Shown here in pieces: positions 24,252-32,228 of a stretch of DNA of 34,022 nt (positions are counted from its first letter, which is position 1; each line of letters starts with the position of its first letter). The notes beneath the pieces are model-generated. The model worked only from the letters and a program-made list of their open reading frames with translations, made no database searches and was not told the origin of the DNA. The stretch comes from DASTBU01 sp035711845. GTDB lineage: Bacteria > Acidobacteriota > Vicinamibacteria > Vicinamibacterales > 2-12-FULL-66-21. The position numbers and the translations under genes were made by a program. The stretch is from positions 1 through 34,022 of the forward strand of contig DASTBU010000181.1 in the NCBI GenBank assembly GCA_035711845.1. The letters run 5' to 3'.

Positions 24252-25394
24252 TTAGTACGCCGCCTTGTAGATCTTCAGCGCGCCGGAGGCGTCGAAGGGG
24301 CGCGGGTTGAACGTGCCGGTCCACTGCTCGGCGGCGAGCGAGGCGAGCGCCGGAAGCGCAGCGTCGTCGACGCCGGCCTCGCGCAGTCTCAGCGCCAACC
24401 CTCCCGCCGATGCGAGGTCCTCGAGACGGCGGGCGAGCGATTCACCAGCCTCTTCGTCTCGTTCGCGGCGGCGGGGGGAGCCCAGCAGGGCGGCGTATCG
24501 GTCGGTGGCGACGCTCGCGTTCCAGCGCACGACATGGGGCAGGAGCATCGCCAGCGCCAGGCCGTGCGCGATGTCGTAGCGCGCGGTCAGCGGGTTGGCG
24601 CAGGCGTGCGCAGCCCCCAGCATCGACTGCTCGATCGCCATTCCGGCCAGATGCGAGCCAACCTGCATCGCGGCCCTGGCGTCGATGTCAGTCGGGTGCA
24701 GGAGCACACGCTCGAAGGCCGACGCGAGCAGCTGCCATGCCTGATGCGAGAACGTGTCGGACATCGGCGTACGCCGTGTCGTGGCGGCCGTTTCGACTGC
24801 GTGCGCGATCGCGTCGAACCCGGCCATTGCCGTGACGTGCCGGGGCGAGGTGAGCGTCAGCTCGGGATCGAGGAGCGCGACACTCGCGGCCGCCGACGGA
24901 TCGCCGCACGCCATCTTCATGCGGGTGGCTGCGTCCGCGATCACGGCATAACTCTGCGCTTCGCTGCCGGTCCCGGCCGTCGTCGGTACGCCCATCGACG
25001 GCAGCAGCGGCCGCCGGACCTTGCCGTACCCGCGGTAGTCGGCCATCGTCCCGCCGTTGGTCAACAGGAAGTTGATCCCTCGCGCGCAATCGAGCGAGCT
25101 GCCGCCGCCCAGGCCTATGACCGAGTCGGGGGCGAACGGCGCCGCGACGGCACGACCGGCTTCGACCATGGCGCTGTCGGGGTTCGGACCGAAATCCTGG
25201 AAGAGCAACGCGTCGATGCCCGCTGCCTGCAGCAGCTCCAGTGCCTTCGCCGCGTGGCCTGCGTCGACGAGCCCCCCGTCGGCGACGAGCAGCGTACGCT
25301 GGAAGCCGCTCTCGCGGGCGAGCTGCCCGAGTCGGCGGAGAACGCCCTGCCCGGAAATGACGCGCGTTCTGGGCCGAAAATCGAACGGAACCAT
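24252..25394 (-). CDS. Iron-dependent alcohol dehydrogenase family (group III)
   Basis: 380 residues, the normal size. The N-terminal NAD-binding domain has GLGGGSSLDCARGI (94-107) and the nearby VPTTAGTGSEAQSYAVI (136-152); where most relatives have Asp-x-Ala-Lys this one has Asp-x-Ala-Arg105. Metal ligands in the helical domain are complete: Asp194 and His198 in AGFDAIAHAVE, His263 in GAAHACANPLTARYDIAHG, and His277. It oxidises alcohols or reduces aldehydes with NAD(P); substrate not predictable. ATG 25394 has no close SD; a TAGAGT box lies 9 bp upstream, so translation may be leaderless. Divergent from an MFS transporter with only 40 bp between, so the two are probably co-regulated. The 3' end faces a repeat and a permease remnant. 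Confidence 0.93.
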   Translation of the reverse strand: MVPFDFRPRTRVISGQGVLRRLGQLARESGFQRTLLVADGGLVDAGHAAKALELLQAAGIDALLFQDFGPNPDSAMVEAGRAVAAPFAPDSVIGLGGGSSLDCARGINFLLTNGGTMADYRGYGKVRRPLLPSMGVPTTAGTGSEAQSYAVIADAATRMKMACGDPSAAASVALLDPELTLTSPRHVTAMAGFDAIAHAVETAATTRRTPMSDTFSHQAWQLLASAFERVLLHPTDIDARAAMQVGSHLAGMAIEQSMLGAAHACANPLTARYDIAHGLALAMLLPHVVRWNASVATDRYAALLGSPRRRERDEEAGESLARRLEDLASAGGLALRLREAGVDDAALPALASLAAEQWTGTFNPRPFDASGALKIYKAAY

Positions 25395-25403
25395 CTGAAG
25401 TAA

Positions 25404-25409
25404 ACTCTA
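25404..25409 (-). promoter_or_regulatory. Candidate -10 box (TAGAGT) for the alcohol dehydrogenase
   Basis: On the minus strand GATAGAGTTTAC lies 9 bp before the ATG at 25394, with no SD between. It is similar to GATAGGAT before the ligase gene and GATAGACT before the reductase gene. Confidence 0.3.
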
Positions 25410-25434
25410 TCACTCCATTCCGCGTTACTTCCGC

Positions 25435-26811
25435 ATGCAGACGAGCACCCAGGACCGACTCACGCCAACCGAGTGGCTGATTTGCTTCATTGCCTCCGTC
25501 GGGTTCGCGTTCGACATCTACGAGATCCTCATGCTGCCGCTCGTGGTGCGTCCCGCGCTGCTCGAGCTCGTGGGTGCCGCGCCTGGATCACCGGAGTTCC
25601 AGATGTGGGTCGGGCGGCTGTTCTATATCCCCGCGTTCGCGGGCGGCATTTTCGGCCTGCTCGGCGGGTATCTGACGGACCGGCTCGGCCGCCGCCGCGT
25701 GCTCACTTACAGCATCCTGATCTATGCGGTCTCGGCATTTGCCTCGGGCTTCGCGACCTCAATCGAGATGCTGCTCGTGCTGCGGTGTCTGGTGTTCGTG
25801 GGCGTGTGCGTGGAGTTCGTCGCGGCGGTCGCCTGGCTGGCCGAGCTCTTCCCCGAGCCGGCACGCCGCGAGAGGGTGCTCGGCTACACGCAGGCGTTCT
25901 CGTCGATCGGTGGATTGCTCGTAGCCGTCGCCAACGGGCTTGCGGTCACCTACGCGGCGAGCCTGCCGGCGATCGCGGCGTTCGGCATCGAGGTGCCGAA
26001 CCCGCACGCGCCCTGGCGCTACACGCTGATGTCGGGCGTGATCCCCGCCATTCCGCTGATCCTGATCCGGCCGTTCCTGCCGGAGTCGCCGATCTGGAAG
26101 CAGAAGAAGATGGCGGGCACGTTGAAGCGCCCGAGCATTGCCGCGCTCTTCTCGCCCGAGCTTCGCCGCACGACGATCGTCACGACGGTGATGTTCGCGA
26201 TGTCGTACGGCGCGGCGTTCGGAGCGCTCCAGCAGACGCCGCAGATGATCCCCGGCCTGCCGCAGGTGCGCGAGGCGGTACAGGGACTCTCCCCGCAGCA
26301 GGCTCGCGCGGTCGAGCAGCAGACGGCCGCCAACGTCACGAAAGTCCAGGAGATTGGCGGCCTGGTGGGACGCCTCGTTCTCGCGGCCCTGGCCGGCGTC
26401 CTCGTCAGCCGCCGCCGTTTGATACGGATTTTCCAGGTTCCAGGGTTGATCGTGATGCCGCTTGTCTTCGGAGTGGCTGCGGTGGCGAGCCTGCCGATGC
26501 TGTACGTCGGGATATTCTTCGCCGGCCTGCTGACGGTCGGGCAGTTCAGTTTCTGGGGCAACTACCTGCCTCGCGTCTATCCTGTCCACCTTCGCGGCAC
26601 CGGCGAGAGCTTTGCCGCGAACATTGGCGGCCGCCTGATTGGAACGTCGTTCGCCTGGGTGACGGCCTCGCTCGCGGTGACCTCCGATCGCGCCAACGCG
26701 CCGGCCAGGGTGGCGATGGTCGCGGCAGCCGTGGGTTTCAGCGTGTACCTGGTCGGGTTCATCGCCAGCTTCTGGTTGCCCGAGCCCGGGGAAGAGGGGT
26801 TGCCGGAGTGA
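25435..26811 (+). CDS. MFS transporter
   Basis: 458 residues with about twelve membrane helices. TM1 carries an acidic pair in GFAFDIYEILMLP (Asp27, Glu30). Motif A is clear between TM2 and TM3: GGYLTDRLGRRRVL (77-90). RPFLPESPIW ends the first half, as in sugar/aromatic-acid-type MFS proteins. A longer-than-usual loop (about 265-305, Gln/Ala-rich, LSPQQARAVEQQT) lies between TM7 and TM8 and is predicted on the periplasmic side. The second half has YLPRVYPVHLRGTGESFAANIGGR, typical of metabolite:H+ symporters. Inner membrane; substrate unknown. The divergent alcohol dehydrogenase suggests an alcohol, aldehyde or sugar-acid as a linked substrate. Confidence 0.92.
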   Translation: MQTSTQDRLTPTEWLICFIASVGFAFDIYEILMLPLVVRPALLELVGAAPGSPEFQMWVGRLFYIPAFAGGIFGLLGGYLTDRLGRRRVLTYSILIYAVSAFASGFATSIEMLLVLRCLVFVGVCVEFVAAVAWLAELFPEPARRERVLGYTQAFSSIGGLLVAVANGLAVTYAASLPAIAAFGIEVPNPHAPWRYTLMSGVIPAIPLILIRPFLPESPIWKQKKMAGTLKRPSIAALFSPELRRTTIVTTVMFAMSYGAAFGALQQTPQMIPGLPQVREAVQGLSPQQARAVEQQTAANVTKVQEIGGLVGRLVLAALAGVLVSRRRLIRIFQVPGLIVMPLVFGVAAVASLPMLYVGIFFAGLLTVGQFSFWGNYLPRVYPVHLRGTGESFAANIGGRLIGTSFAWVTASLAVTSDRANAPARVAMVAAAVGFSVYLVGFIASFWLPEPGEEGLPE

Positions 26812-26818
26812 GTCTGCA

Positions 26819-26912
26819 CGTGCTGCGTGCTGGGTCCTACGTGCTCCGTGCGTGGTGTTACGTGCGGCGTGCGACGTGCAGTGCGACGTGCAACGTAATG
26901 TGCGACGTGCCA
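26819..26912 (+). repeat. Heptamer repeat array, CGTGCNN word
   Basis: About a dozen units of the type CGTGC plus two bases begin 8 bp after the MFS stop. The first nine are in strict 7-nt phase (26819-26881), including two degenerate units (GGTCCTA, GGTGTTA). Later units slip by two bases twice. The array ends 32 bp before the peptidase ATG. Confidence 0.85.
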
Positions 26913-26944
26913 TGAAATGCGCGGTCTGAAGTCGGAGTGATGCC

Positions 26945-28264
26945 ATGCTGATCGGGATTGTCGCGGTGCTCGCAAGTGTGGCGGTTCAGGCCGGTCAAAG
27001 GCCGGACTGGAAGGCGATCGAGGCTGAGGCGCTGAAGACCCTGCAGGGTTACCTTCGCATCAACACCGCGGTGCCGCCCGGAGACGTGACGAAGGCCGCC
27101 GACTTCCTGCAGGGGATTCTCGAGCGCGACGGCATCCCCGTCAAGCGGTTCGAGTCCGGCAAGGGCCGCTCGATCGTGCTGGCCCGGCTGAAGGGCAGCG
27201 GATCGGCGAAGCCGATCCTGTTGCTGCACCACATGGACGTCGTCCCGGCGGACGCCTCGCGATGGAAGCGCGATCCGTTCGGCGGGGAGATCGCTGACGG
27301 CGCCATCTGGGGCCGCGGGGCCATGGACATGAAAGGCCCCGGTGTCGCGCACCTGTATGCGTTCATCGCGTTGAAGCGCAGCGGCGTGCCGCTCGATCGC
27401 GACATCCTCCTGATGGCCGTGCCCGACGAGGAGATCGGCGGCGGGCTCGGCGCCACGTGGATGCGCGAGAACCACTACCAGGAGCTGGATCCGGAATACA
27501 TCATCGACGAAGGCGGATTCGGCAGCCGTGATCTGTTCGCGTCGGGAAAGCTGGTGTTCGGCATCTCGGTCGCCGAAAAGAAGATCCTGTGGCTCAAGCT
27601 CACGGCCGAGGGGGTCGCGGGGCACGGTTCGCAGCCGCACGACCGCAACCCGAACGACCGGCTCGTCCGCGCGCTCGGCCGCTTGCTGTCCGAGCCGCTC
27701 CCGTCGTCGACGTTCAGCGTGCTCGAGACGTTCAAGACGCGCGCCGGCACGCTCAACAGCAACAAGTTCAACAATGCCATCCAGCATTCCACGATCTCGC
27801 TGACGAGCCTGCGCTCGGGCGTCGGGGAGCCGCCCAAGGAGAACGTCATTCCCTCGATCGCCGAGGCAATCCTCGATTGCCGCGTCCTTCCAGGCACCTC
27901 GAAGGAGGAATGGTTGAAGGGCATCGCCCGCATGCTGGGGGACCCAGAGATCAGGATCGAGGTGACGTACGAGTCGCCGGACGCGAGCCTTACGACACAG
28001 GATACGGACCTCTATCGCGCGCTGGAGAGCGCCGTGAAGAAGCGGCACCCCGAGGCCATCGTCGCCCCGATGATCGTGCCGTATGGCACCGACGCCAACG
28101 GGTTCCGGCCGCTCGGGGTCAAGAGCTACGGCTTCACGCCGGCGATCCTCCCAGCGGCAGTCGTCGCCTCGATGCATGGCGATGCCGAGTACATCCCGCT
28201 CGATGCGATCCTGCCGGCGATTCAGATTTATTACGACGCACTCGTCGCGACAGCCGGGCGTTGA
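26945..28264 (+). CDS. Exported M20 family metallopeptidase
   Basis: 439 residues. ATG 26945 follows GGAG by 7 nt. Residues 1-17 are a short signal peptide (LIGIVAVLASVAVQA). Catalytic domain metal site: His96 and Asp98 in LLHHMDVVP, Asp128 in GRGAMDMKG, the catalytic Glu162 and metal Glu163 in PDEEIGG, Asp188 in YIIDEGG, and His411 in ASMHGDAEYIPLD. The dimerisation (lid) domain is inserted after about 205, with the typical GVAGHGSQPHDRNP. Two-zinc exopeptidase or deacylase of the ArgE/DapE/CPG2 group, probably periplasmic given the signal; substrate unknown. It lies between the CGTGC repeat and the GGNRRCT repeat. Confidence 0.93.
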   Translation: MLIGIVAVLASVAVQAGQRPDWKAIEAEALKTLQGYLRINTAVPPGDVTKAADFLQGILERDGIPVKRFESGKGRSIVLARLKGSGSAKPILLLHHMDVVPADASRWKRDPFGGEIADGAIWGRGAMDMKGPGVAHLYAFIALKRSGVPLDRDILLMAVPDEEIGGGLGATWMRENHYQELDPEYIIDEGGFGSRDLFASGKLVFGISVAEKKILWLKLTAEGVAGHGSQPHDRNPNDRLVRALGRLLSEPLPSSTFSVLETFKTRAGTLNSNKFNNAIQHSTISLTSLRSGVGEPPKENVIPSIAEAILDCRVLPGTSKEEWLKGIARMLGDPEIRIEVTYESPDASLTTQDTDLYRALESAVKKRHPEAIVAPMIVPYGTDANGFRPLGVKSYGFTPAILPAAVVASMHGDAEYIPLDAILPAIQIYYDALVATAGR

Positions 28265-28312
28265 GATCGCGGCGTGCCGGCGCGGGGACCGTGAAGCCGG
28301 GCGGGAGCGCCT

Positions 28313-28368
28313 GGTGACTGGTGACTCGCAACTGGGAGCTGGGAGCTGGCAGCTGGAAACTGGTAACT
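28313..28368 (+). repeat. Eight in-phase heptamers, GGNRRCT word
   Basis: Eight consecutive 7-nt units (GGTGACT twice, CGCAACT, GGGAGCT twice, GGCAGCT, GGAAACT, GGTAACT) with no slip. They end 3 bp before the GTG chosen as start of the AI-2E transporter. An upstream in-frame GTG at 28321 lies inside the array. Word related to 3434-3454. Confidence 0.9.
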
Positions 28369-28371
28369 CGA

Positions 28372-29457
28372 GTGGCCGGATACGTTAGCCTGCTCGTCGC
28401 GCTCGCGATTGCTCTCTACGCCTGCTGGCTCATGCTGCAGCCGTTCTTCAACGTGCTGCTCTGGGCGGCCGTCCTCGCAGTCGTGTTCTACCCGATGCAC
28501 CGGCGCATTCGAGCGCGGTTGCGCCGTCCGGCTCTTGCCGCCGCGCTGTCGACGCTGCTCGTCATCGTCTTCATTCTGCTGCCGGTGACGTTCATCACCG
28601 TCGCGGTCGTGCGCGAGCTGACCGGGGTCGCCGCCAGCGTTCAGACCGGGGTGACACGCTTTTCGCTCGCCTCGACGCCGGGCGTTGGCTGGGTGCTCGA
28701 CTGGGCGAACCAGTACATTCACATCGACAGGCAAGCCGCGCAGCAGTTCGTGGTGGATCGTCTGCAGACGTGGGGTGCCGCGCTCGCGGGAAGCACGCTG
28801 GTCGTCGTAGGCGGCGCCGTCGGCGCGGTCGTCCAGATGCTGCTCGTGGTGTTCACGCTCTTCTACCTGTTTCGGGACGGCGAGCAAATCCGGCAGGCCG
28901 CCTACGAGACGCTGCCCATCGAGCGCGTCCAGGCGCACGACATCGCGCTCCGCACCCGCGACGTCATCGGCGCCACCGTGAACGGCGTCCTGGTGATTGC
29001 GGCCATTCAGGGCACGCTCGGCACGATCATCTTCACGCTCCTCGGCCTTCCATCGCCCCTGCTCTGGGGCGTCGTGATGTTCTTCCTCTCGATGATCCCC
29101 ATGGCGGGCGCCTTCCTGGTGTGGGTCCCCGCCGCGGCGTACCTCGCGCTCACCGGGGCCTACGCCCGCGCCGCGATCCTGGTTGTCTGGGGGGTCTTCG
29201 TGATCGGAACGATCGACAACTTCCTGTCCCCGCGCCTCGTGGGACATCGGGCCTCGCTGCACGAGCTGCTCATCTTCTTCGCCGTGCTCGGCGGCCTCGA
29301 GGTCTTCGGCGTCCTCGGCCTGGTCATCGGACCAGTGATCGTGGCGATTACCCTCGCCCTGATCGAGATGGTCCGTCAGGCGTACCGGCCACCATCCGAG
29401 ACCCTTGCGGAGCCGACGCTCCTGGAGCAGCAGGCGGAGATTCGCGAAAAGGATTAG
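28372..29457 (+). CDS. AI-2E family transporter (YdiK/PerM-like)
   Basis: 361 residues from GTG 28372. The alternative GTG 28321 would add 17 residues encoded by the heptamer repeat (NWELGAGSWKL); neither has a good SD, so the start is uncertain. About eight membrane helices. Family landmarks: an early helix pair around LLWAAVLAVVFYPMHRRIRA, the LFYLFRDGEQI turn, a central LLGLPSPLLWGVVMFFLSMIP, then IDNFLSPRLVGHRASLHELL and FFAVLGGLEVFGVLGLVIGP near the end. These are conserved in the family formerly named for AI-2 export; other members are Na+/H+ antiporters or of unknown cargo, so no substrate is assigned. Convergent with the propeller operon. Confidence 0.88.
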   Translation: MAGYVSLLVALAIALYACWLMLQPFFNVLLWAAVLAVVFYPMHRRIRARLRRPALAAALSTLLVIVFILLPVTFITVAVVRELTGVAASVQTGVTRFSLASTPGVGWVLDWANQYIHIDRQAAQQFVVDRLQTWGAALAGSTLVVVGGAVGAVVQMLLVVFTLFYLFRDGEQIRQAAYETLPIERVQAHDIALRTRDVIGATVNGVLVIAAIQGTLGTIIFTLLGLPSPLLWGVVMFFLSMIPMAGAFLVWVPAAAYLALTGAYARAAILVVWGVFVIGTIDNFLSPRLVGHRASLHELLIFFAVLGGLEVFGVLGLVIGPVIVAITLALIEMVRQAYRPPSETLAEPTLLEQQAEIREKD

Positions 29458-29458
29458 A

Positions 29459-29478
29459 GTGGCCGTGGTCCGTGGTCC
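29459..29478 (+). repeat. Short heptamer repeat, GTGGTCC word
   Basis: GTGGCC followed by GTGGTCC twice, directly after the AI-2E transporter stop. A short, weak member of the junction-repeat family. Confidence 0.35.
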
Positions 29479-29541
29479 GCTGCCGTCGCCAGTTGCCGGT
29501 TAAGCCTCATTCCACGGGCCAGGGTACGGACGACGTCACAT

Positions 29542-30666
29542 TCACCCGAGGCAGAACACTTTGCCGTCCTGCGACCCGATCACAAGGCGACTGGAGGCGA
29601 TGGCGGGGGATGCGGACAGCGGTCCTCCAGCTTCGAACTCGAAGACGCTCTTGCCGGACTGGAGATCGAGCACGTACAGCTTTCCATCGTTCCCGCCGAC
29701 ATAGACGCGGTTGCCGGCGATCACCGGCGACGAGTCCACGCGCGCGCGTGTAGTGAAGGTCCAGATCGGCTTGCCGCCGTCCTTGCTGATTGCGTGCACC
29801 ATCTTGTCGCGTCCGCCTACGACGAGACGGTCGCCCGAGAGCGCGGCCGAGGAGTAGAACGGGAAGCTGCGTTCGGGATGCTTGTAGGTCCAGACGATCT
29901 TTTTCGCTTTCAGGTCGACGCCCAGTACTTCGTTCTCGTAGGTGCCGTAGTACGCGCGTCCGCCCTCGATAACCGGTGAAGCGCCCGTGTAGGCGCCCGA
30001 CGACAGCGTGAAGATTTCCTTGCCGTCGCTGAGCCGGATGCCCCGAAGGATCTCGTCGCAGCCCGCCAGATAGGCCACGCCGTCGGCGATGGCCGGGGTG
30101 GCGTGGACGTACCCTTCCGTCTGGACCCTCCACGCCAGCTTGCCATCCTTGGCTCCGAGTGCGTACAGGTTCGCATCGTACGAACCGATGAGCACCAGAT
30201 TGCCGCTCACGACCGGCGACGACTTGATCTCCGTTCCCGTCTTGAACGTCCACGCCGCTTTGCCCGTGGCGGCGTCGACGGCATGCAGGATGCCGCTGAG
30301 ATCGCCGACGTAGACCAGCCCGTCGGCGACAGCGGGCGAGGACTCGCCGATGCCGTCGGCCGAAGCCTTGTACTTCCACCTGGCCTTGCCGTCAGCCAGA
30401 TTGATGGCATGCAGCTCGCCCGTGAGCGATCCTACGTACACCACGCCATCCACGATCGCGGCGGACGATTCGATCGCATCGCCAGCCTCGTACGTCCAGA
30501 TCGGCTTCAACTGGTCGGGGAGCGTAGCCTGGCTCACACCGGTGAGGGTCGGAGAACCGCGGAACTGCGCCCAGCGGTCGGCCGGCGCCGAAGCCGGTCC
30601 CTGGCCGCCCACGGCTGGAACGATGGAGAGCGCGATGAGGGCCGATGCAAGCGTTCGTGGGCGCAT
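29542..30666 (-). CDS. Exported eight-bladed PQQ-type beta-propeller (BamB-like)
   Basis: 374 residues with a signal peptide (LASALIALSIVPAVGGQ). After WAQFRGSPTLTG the chain is almost pure propeller. Blade ends are visible as HAINLADGKARW, HAVDAATGKAAW, YALGAKDGKLAW, RGIRLSDGKEIF, LGVDLKAKKIVW, HAISKDGGKPIW and YVLDLQSGKSVF. A final partial blade ends GSQDGKVFCLG, closed by the N-terminal LKPIWTYEAG strand. That gives eight blades with a velcro closure. Blade sequences are unusually regular. No dehydrogenase active site recognised, so a binding or assembly role is likely. Third gene of the leftward propeller operon, 23 bp after the previous stop. It has no SD: a GGGGTC/GACCCC palindrome occupies the leader. 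Confidence 0.9.
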   Translation of the reverse strand: MRPRTLASALIALSIVPAVGGQGPASAPADRWAQFRGSPTLTGVSQATLPDQLKPIWTYEAGDAIESSAAIVDGVVYVGSLTGELHAINLADGKARWKYKASADGIGESSPAVADGLVYVGDLSGILHAVDAATGKAAWTFKTGTEIKSSPVVSGNLVLIGSYDANLYALGAKDGKLAWRVQTEGYVHATPAIADGVAYLAGCDEILRGIRLSDGKEIFTLSSGAYTGASPVIEGGRAYYGTYENEVLGVDLKAKKIVWTYKHPERSFPFYSSAALSGDRLVVGGRDKMVHAISKDGGKPIWTFTTRARVDSSPVIAGNRVYVGGNDGKLYVLDLQSGKSVFEFEAGGPLSASPAIASSRLVIGSQDGKVFCLG

Positions 30667-30674
30667 ATACAGGA

Positions 30675-30687
30675 GGGGTCTGACCCC
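30675..30687. promoter_or_regulatory. 13-bp perfect palindrome between propeller genes
   Basis: GGGGTC-T-GACCCC fills most of the 23-bp gap between two operon genes. In the transcript it would form a six-pair GC-rich hairpin 8 nt before the AUG of the downstream gene, where the SD should be. It may modulate translation or be a protein-binding site. Function unknown. Confidence 0.45.
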
Positions 30688-30689
30688 GG

Positions 30690-32141
30690 CTATCTGCCGT
30701 TCGTCGTCGTCGATTCGGCGAGCGCGAAGAGCTGGTTGCGGTTGACGATGAACATCGTGCCGTTGGCCGGCACCGGGGTGGAGTAGACGGAGCTCCCCAT
30801 GTTGTTCTCGGCCAGCAATTTCATCGTGCGGTCCGCATTGAGCACCGCGACGTCGCCATCTTCGTCCCCCAGGTACACCTTGCCGTCGATCACGATCGGC
30901 GAGCCCCAGATGGCCGCGAACATGTCGTGCTTCCAGAGCTGTTTGCCGGTCTTCGCCTCCACCGCGTGCAGGAAGCCGCTGAAGTCGGCGTAGAACAGGA
31001 TCCCGTTGTGAAGGGCGCCTGTGGAGATGGAGCGACGGATGTCGGTGTAGTGCCAGAGGCGGCCCGACTCGGTGATGTCGCCGCGCTTGGTGGCGTCAAT
31101 CGCGTACAGGTGGCCGACGCCTTCCCCGTGCTCGGGGTCCTGGCCGTTGGCGATGTAGACGACGTTTTCGTGGATGATCGGCGTGCTGATCACCTCGTTG
31201 CGGGTCTTCGGCCACACGGAGTCCTTGGGGTTCAGGTCGAACTCCCAGAGCCGCTTGCCGGTCTTCGCTTCGTACCCGCGCACGTACCCATCGCCCTGTC
31301 CGATGACGACCTGCACCACGCCGCCGATCGTGCCGACGGCTGGCGACGACCACTGGCCGTGCAGGATCTTCTCGCCGACCGGGTTGTCGTCCCACGCGAG
31401 TTTGCCGGTGGCCTTGTCGACGGCGATGATCGCGGGCGCCTTTGGCGAGGGAACGTTCACGTGGCTTTCGTCCTGGCCGTTCGAGGTGCTGACGAAGATC
31501 AGGTTCTCGAACACGGCCGGCGAGGAGTTCGCCATGTTGTGTTGCTGGACCCCGAGCTCCTCCATCATGTCGTAGATCCAGATGATGTCGGCGTCGGTCT
31601 CGCGGGTCTGCTTCTCGTCCTTGAACGGGCCGTCGTTCTCGCCGCCATCCCTGAAGCCCTGGATGTCCACGGCCACCAGCTCGCCGCGGTTGGACACGTA
31701 ATACGCCACGCCGTTGTCGACGAGCGGCGAGGAGCAGACGCCCTGGAACGGCCAGTCGTTCGCGCGGCCCGCCGCCAGCTTGTCGTGAACGGCCTGCCAG
31801 AGGAACTCGCCGTCCGACTCGCGGAAGGCCATCAGGACGCCCTTGTCGCCTTTGACTGTCGGGTCCTTCATGACTTCGTTGTTGGTGCCGACGAGCACCA
31901 CGCCGTTCGAGACGACGGGATTGCCGTAGGCCTGCGAGCCGAGCTCGGCCACCCACTTGACGTTCTTCTTCGTCTTGACGTCCCAGCTGACCGGGAGCCC
32001 TTTCATGCTCGAGACCAGGTTGCGGTCCGCCGTGCCGCCCCACATCGGCCAGTCACCTCCAGCCGGTTCAGAGCGAGCGAACAGCGCGAGGCCGCCACCC
32101 AGGGTTGCGAACGTCAATGCCACGGTTGCAGTTTTCTTCAT
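30690..32141 (-). CDS. Exported PQQ-type beta-propeller protein
   Basis: 483 residues from ATG 32141 (preceded by AGAAGAA), with the signal peptide KKTATVALTFATLGGGLALF. After DWPMWGGTADRNL come propeller blades: GVLMAFRESDGEFLWQAV, AIIAVDKATGKLAWDD, YVRGYEAKTGKRLWEFDL, LYAIDATKRGD, HAVEAKTGKQLWKHD and VAVLNADR. Between the first blades is an insertion rich in acidic residues (FRDGGENDGPFKDEKQTRE, then DIIWIYDMMEELG), possibly a metal or partner loop. WSSPAVG and GNPVV-type strands are conserved as in PQQ-family propellers, but no catalytic Asp or calcium site could be assigned. Middle gene of a three-propeller operon; 87 bp separate it from the upstream gene. Confidence 0.88.
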   Translation of the reverse strand: MKKTATVALTFATLGGGLALFARSEPAGGDWPMWGGTADRNLVSSMKGLPVSWDVKTKKNVKWVAELGSQAYGNPVVSNGVVLVGTNNEVMKDPTVKGDKGVLMAFRESDGEFLWQAVHDKLAAGRANDWPFQGVCSSPLVDNGVAYYVSNRGELVAVDIQGFRDGGENDGPFKDEKQTRETDADIIWIYDMMEELGVQQHNMANSSPAVFENLIFVSTSNGQDESHVNVPSPKAPAIIAVDKATGKLAWDDNPVGEKILHGQWSSPAVGTIGGVVQVVIGQGDGYVRGYEAKTGKRLWEFDLNPKDSVWPKTRNEVISTPIIHENVVYIANGQDPEHGEGVGHLYAIDATKRGDITESGRLWHYTDIRRSISTGALHNGILFYADFSGFLHAVEAKTGKQLWKHDMFAAIWGSPIVIDGKVYLGDEDGDVAVLNADRTMKLLAENNMGSSVYSTPVPANGTMFIVNRNQLFALAESTTTNGR

Positions 32142-32228
32142 GATTTGTTCTTCTGAATGGTCCCACGCGCTTCCAGTGTTCACCCACCGTCCGCCGACGG
32201 CAGGCGCCGGGCGGCGAGCGGCGGCGCG

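Noticed and set aside
32142..32228. Terminator or small gene between two propeller genes
   Set aside because: Contains GC-rich imperfect inverted words but no clean stem with a T-run; left unannotated.
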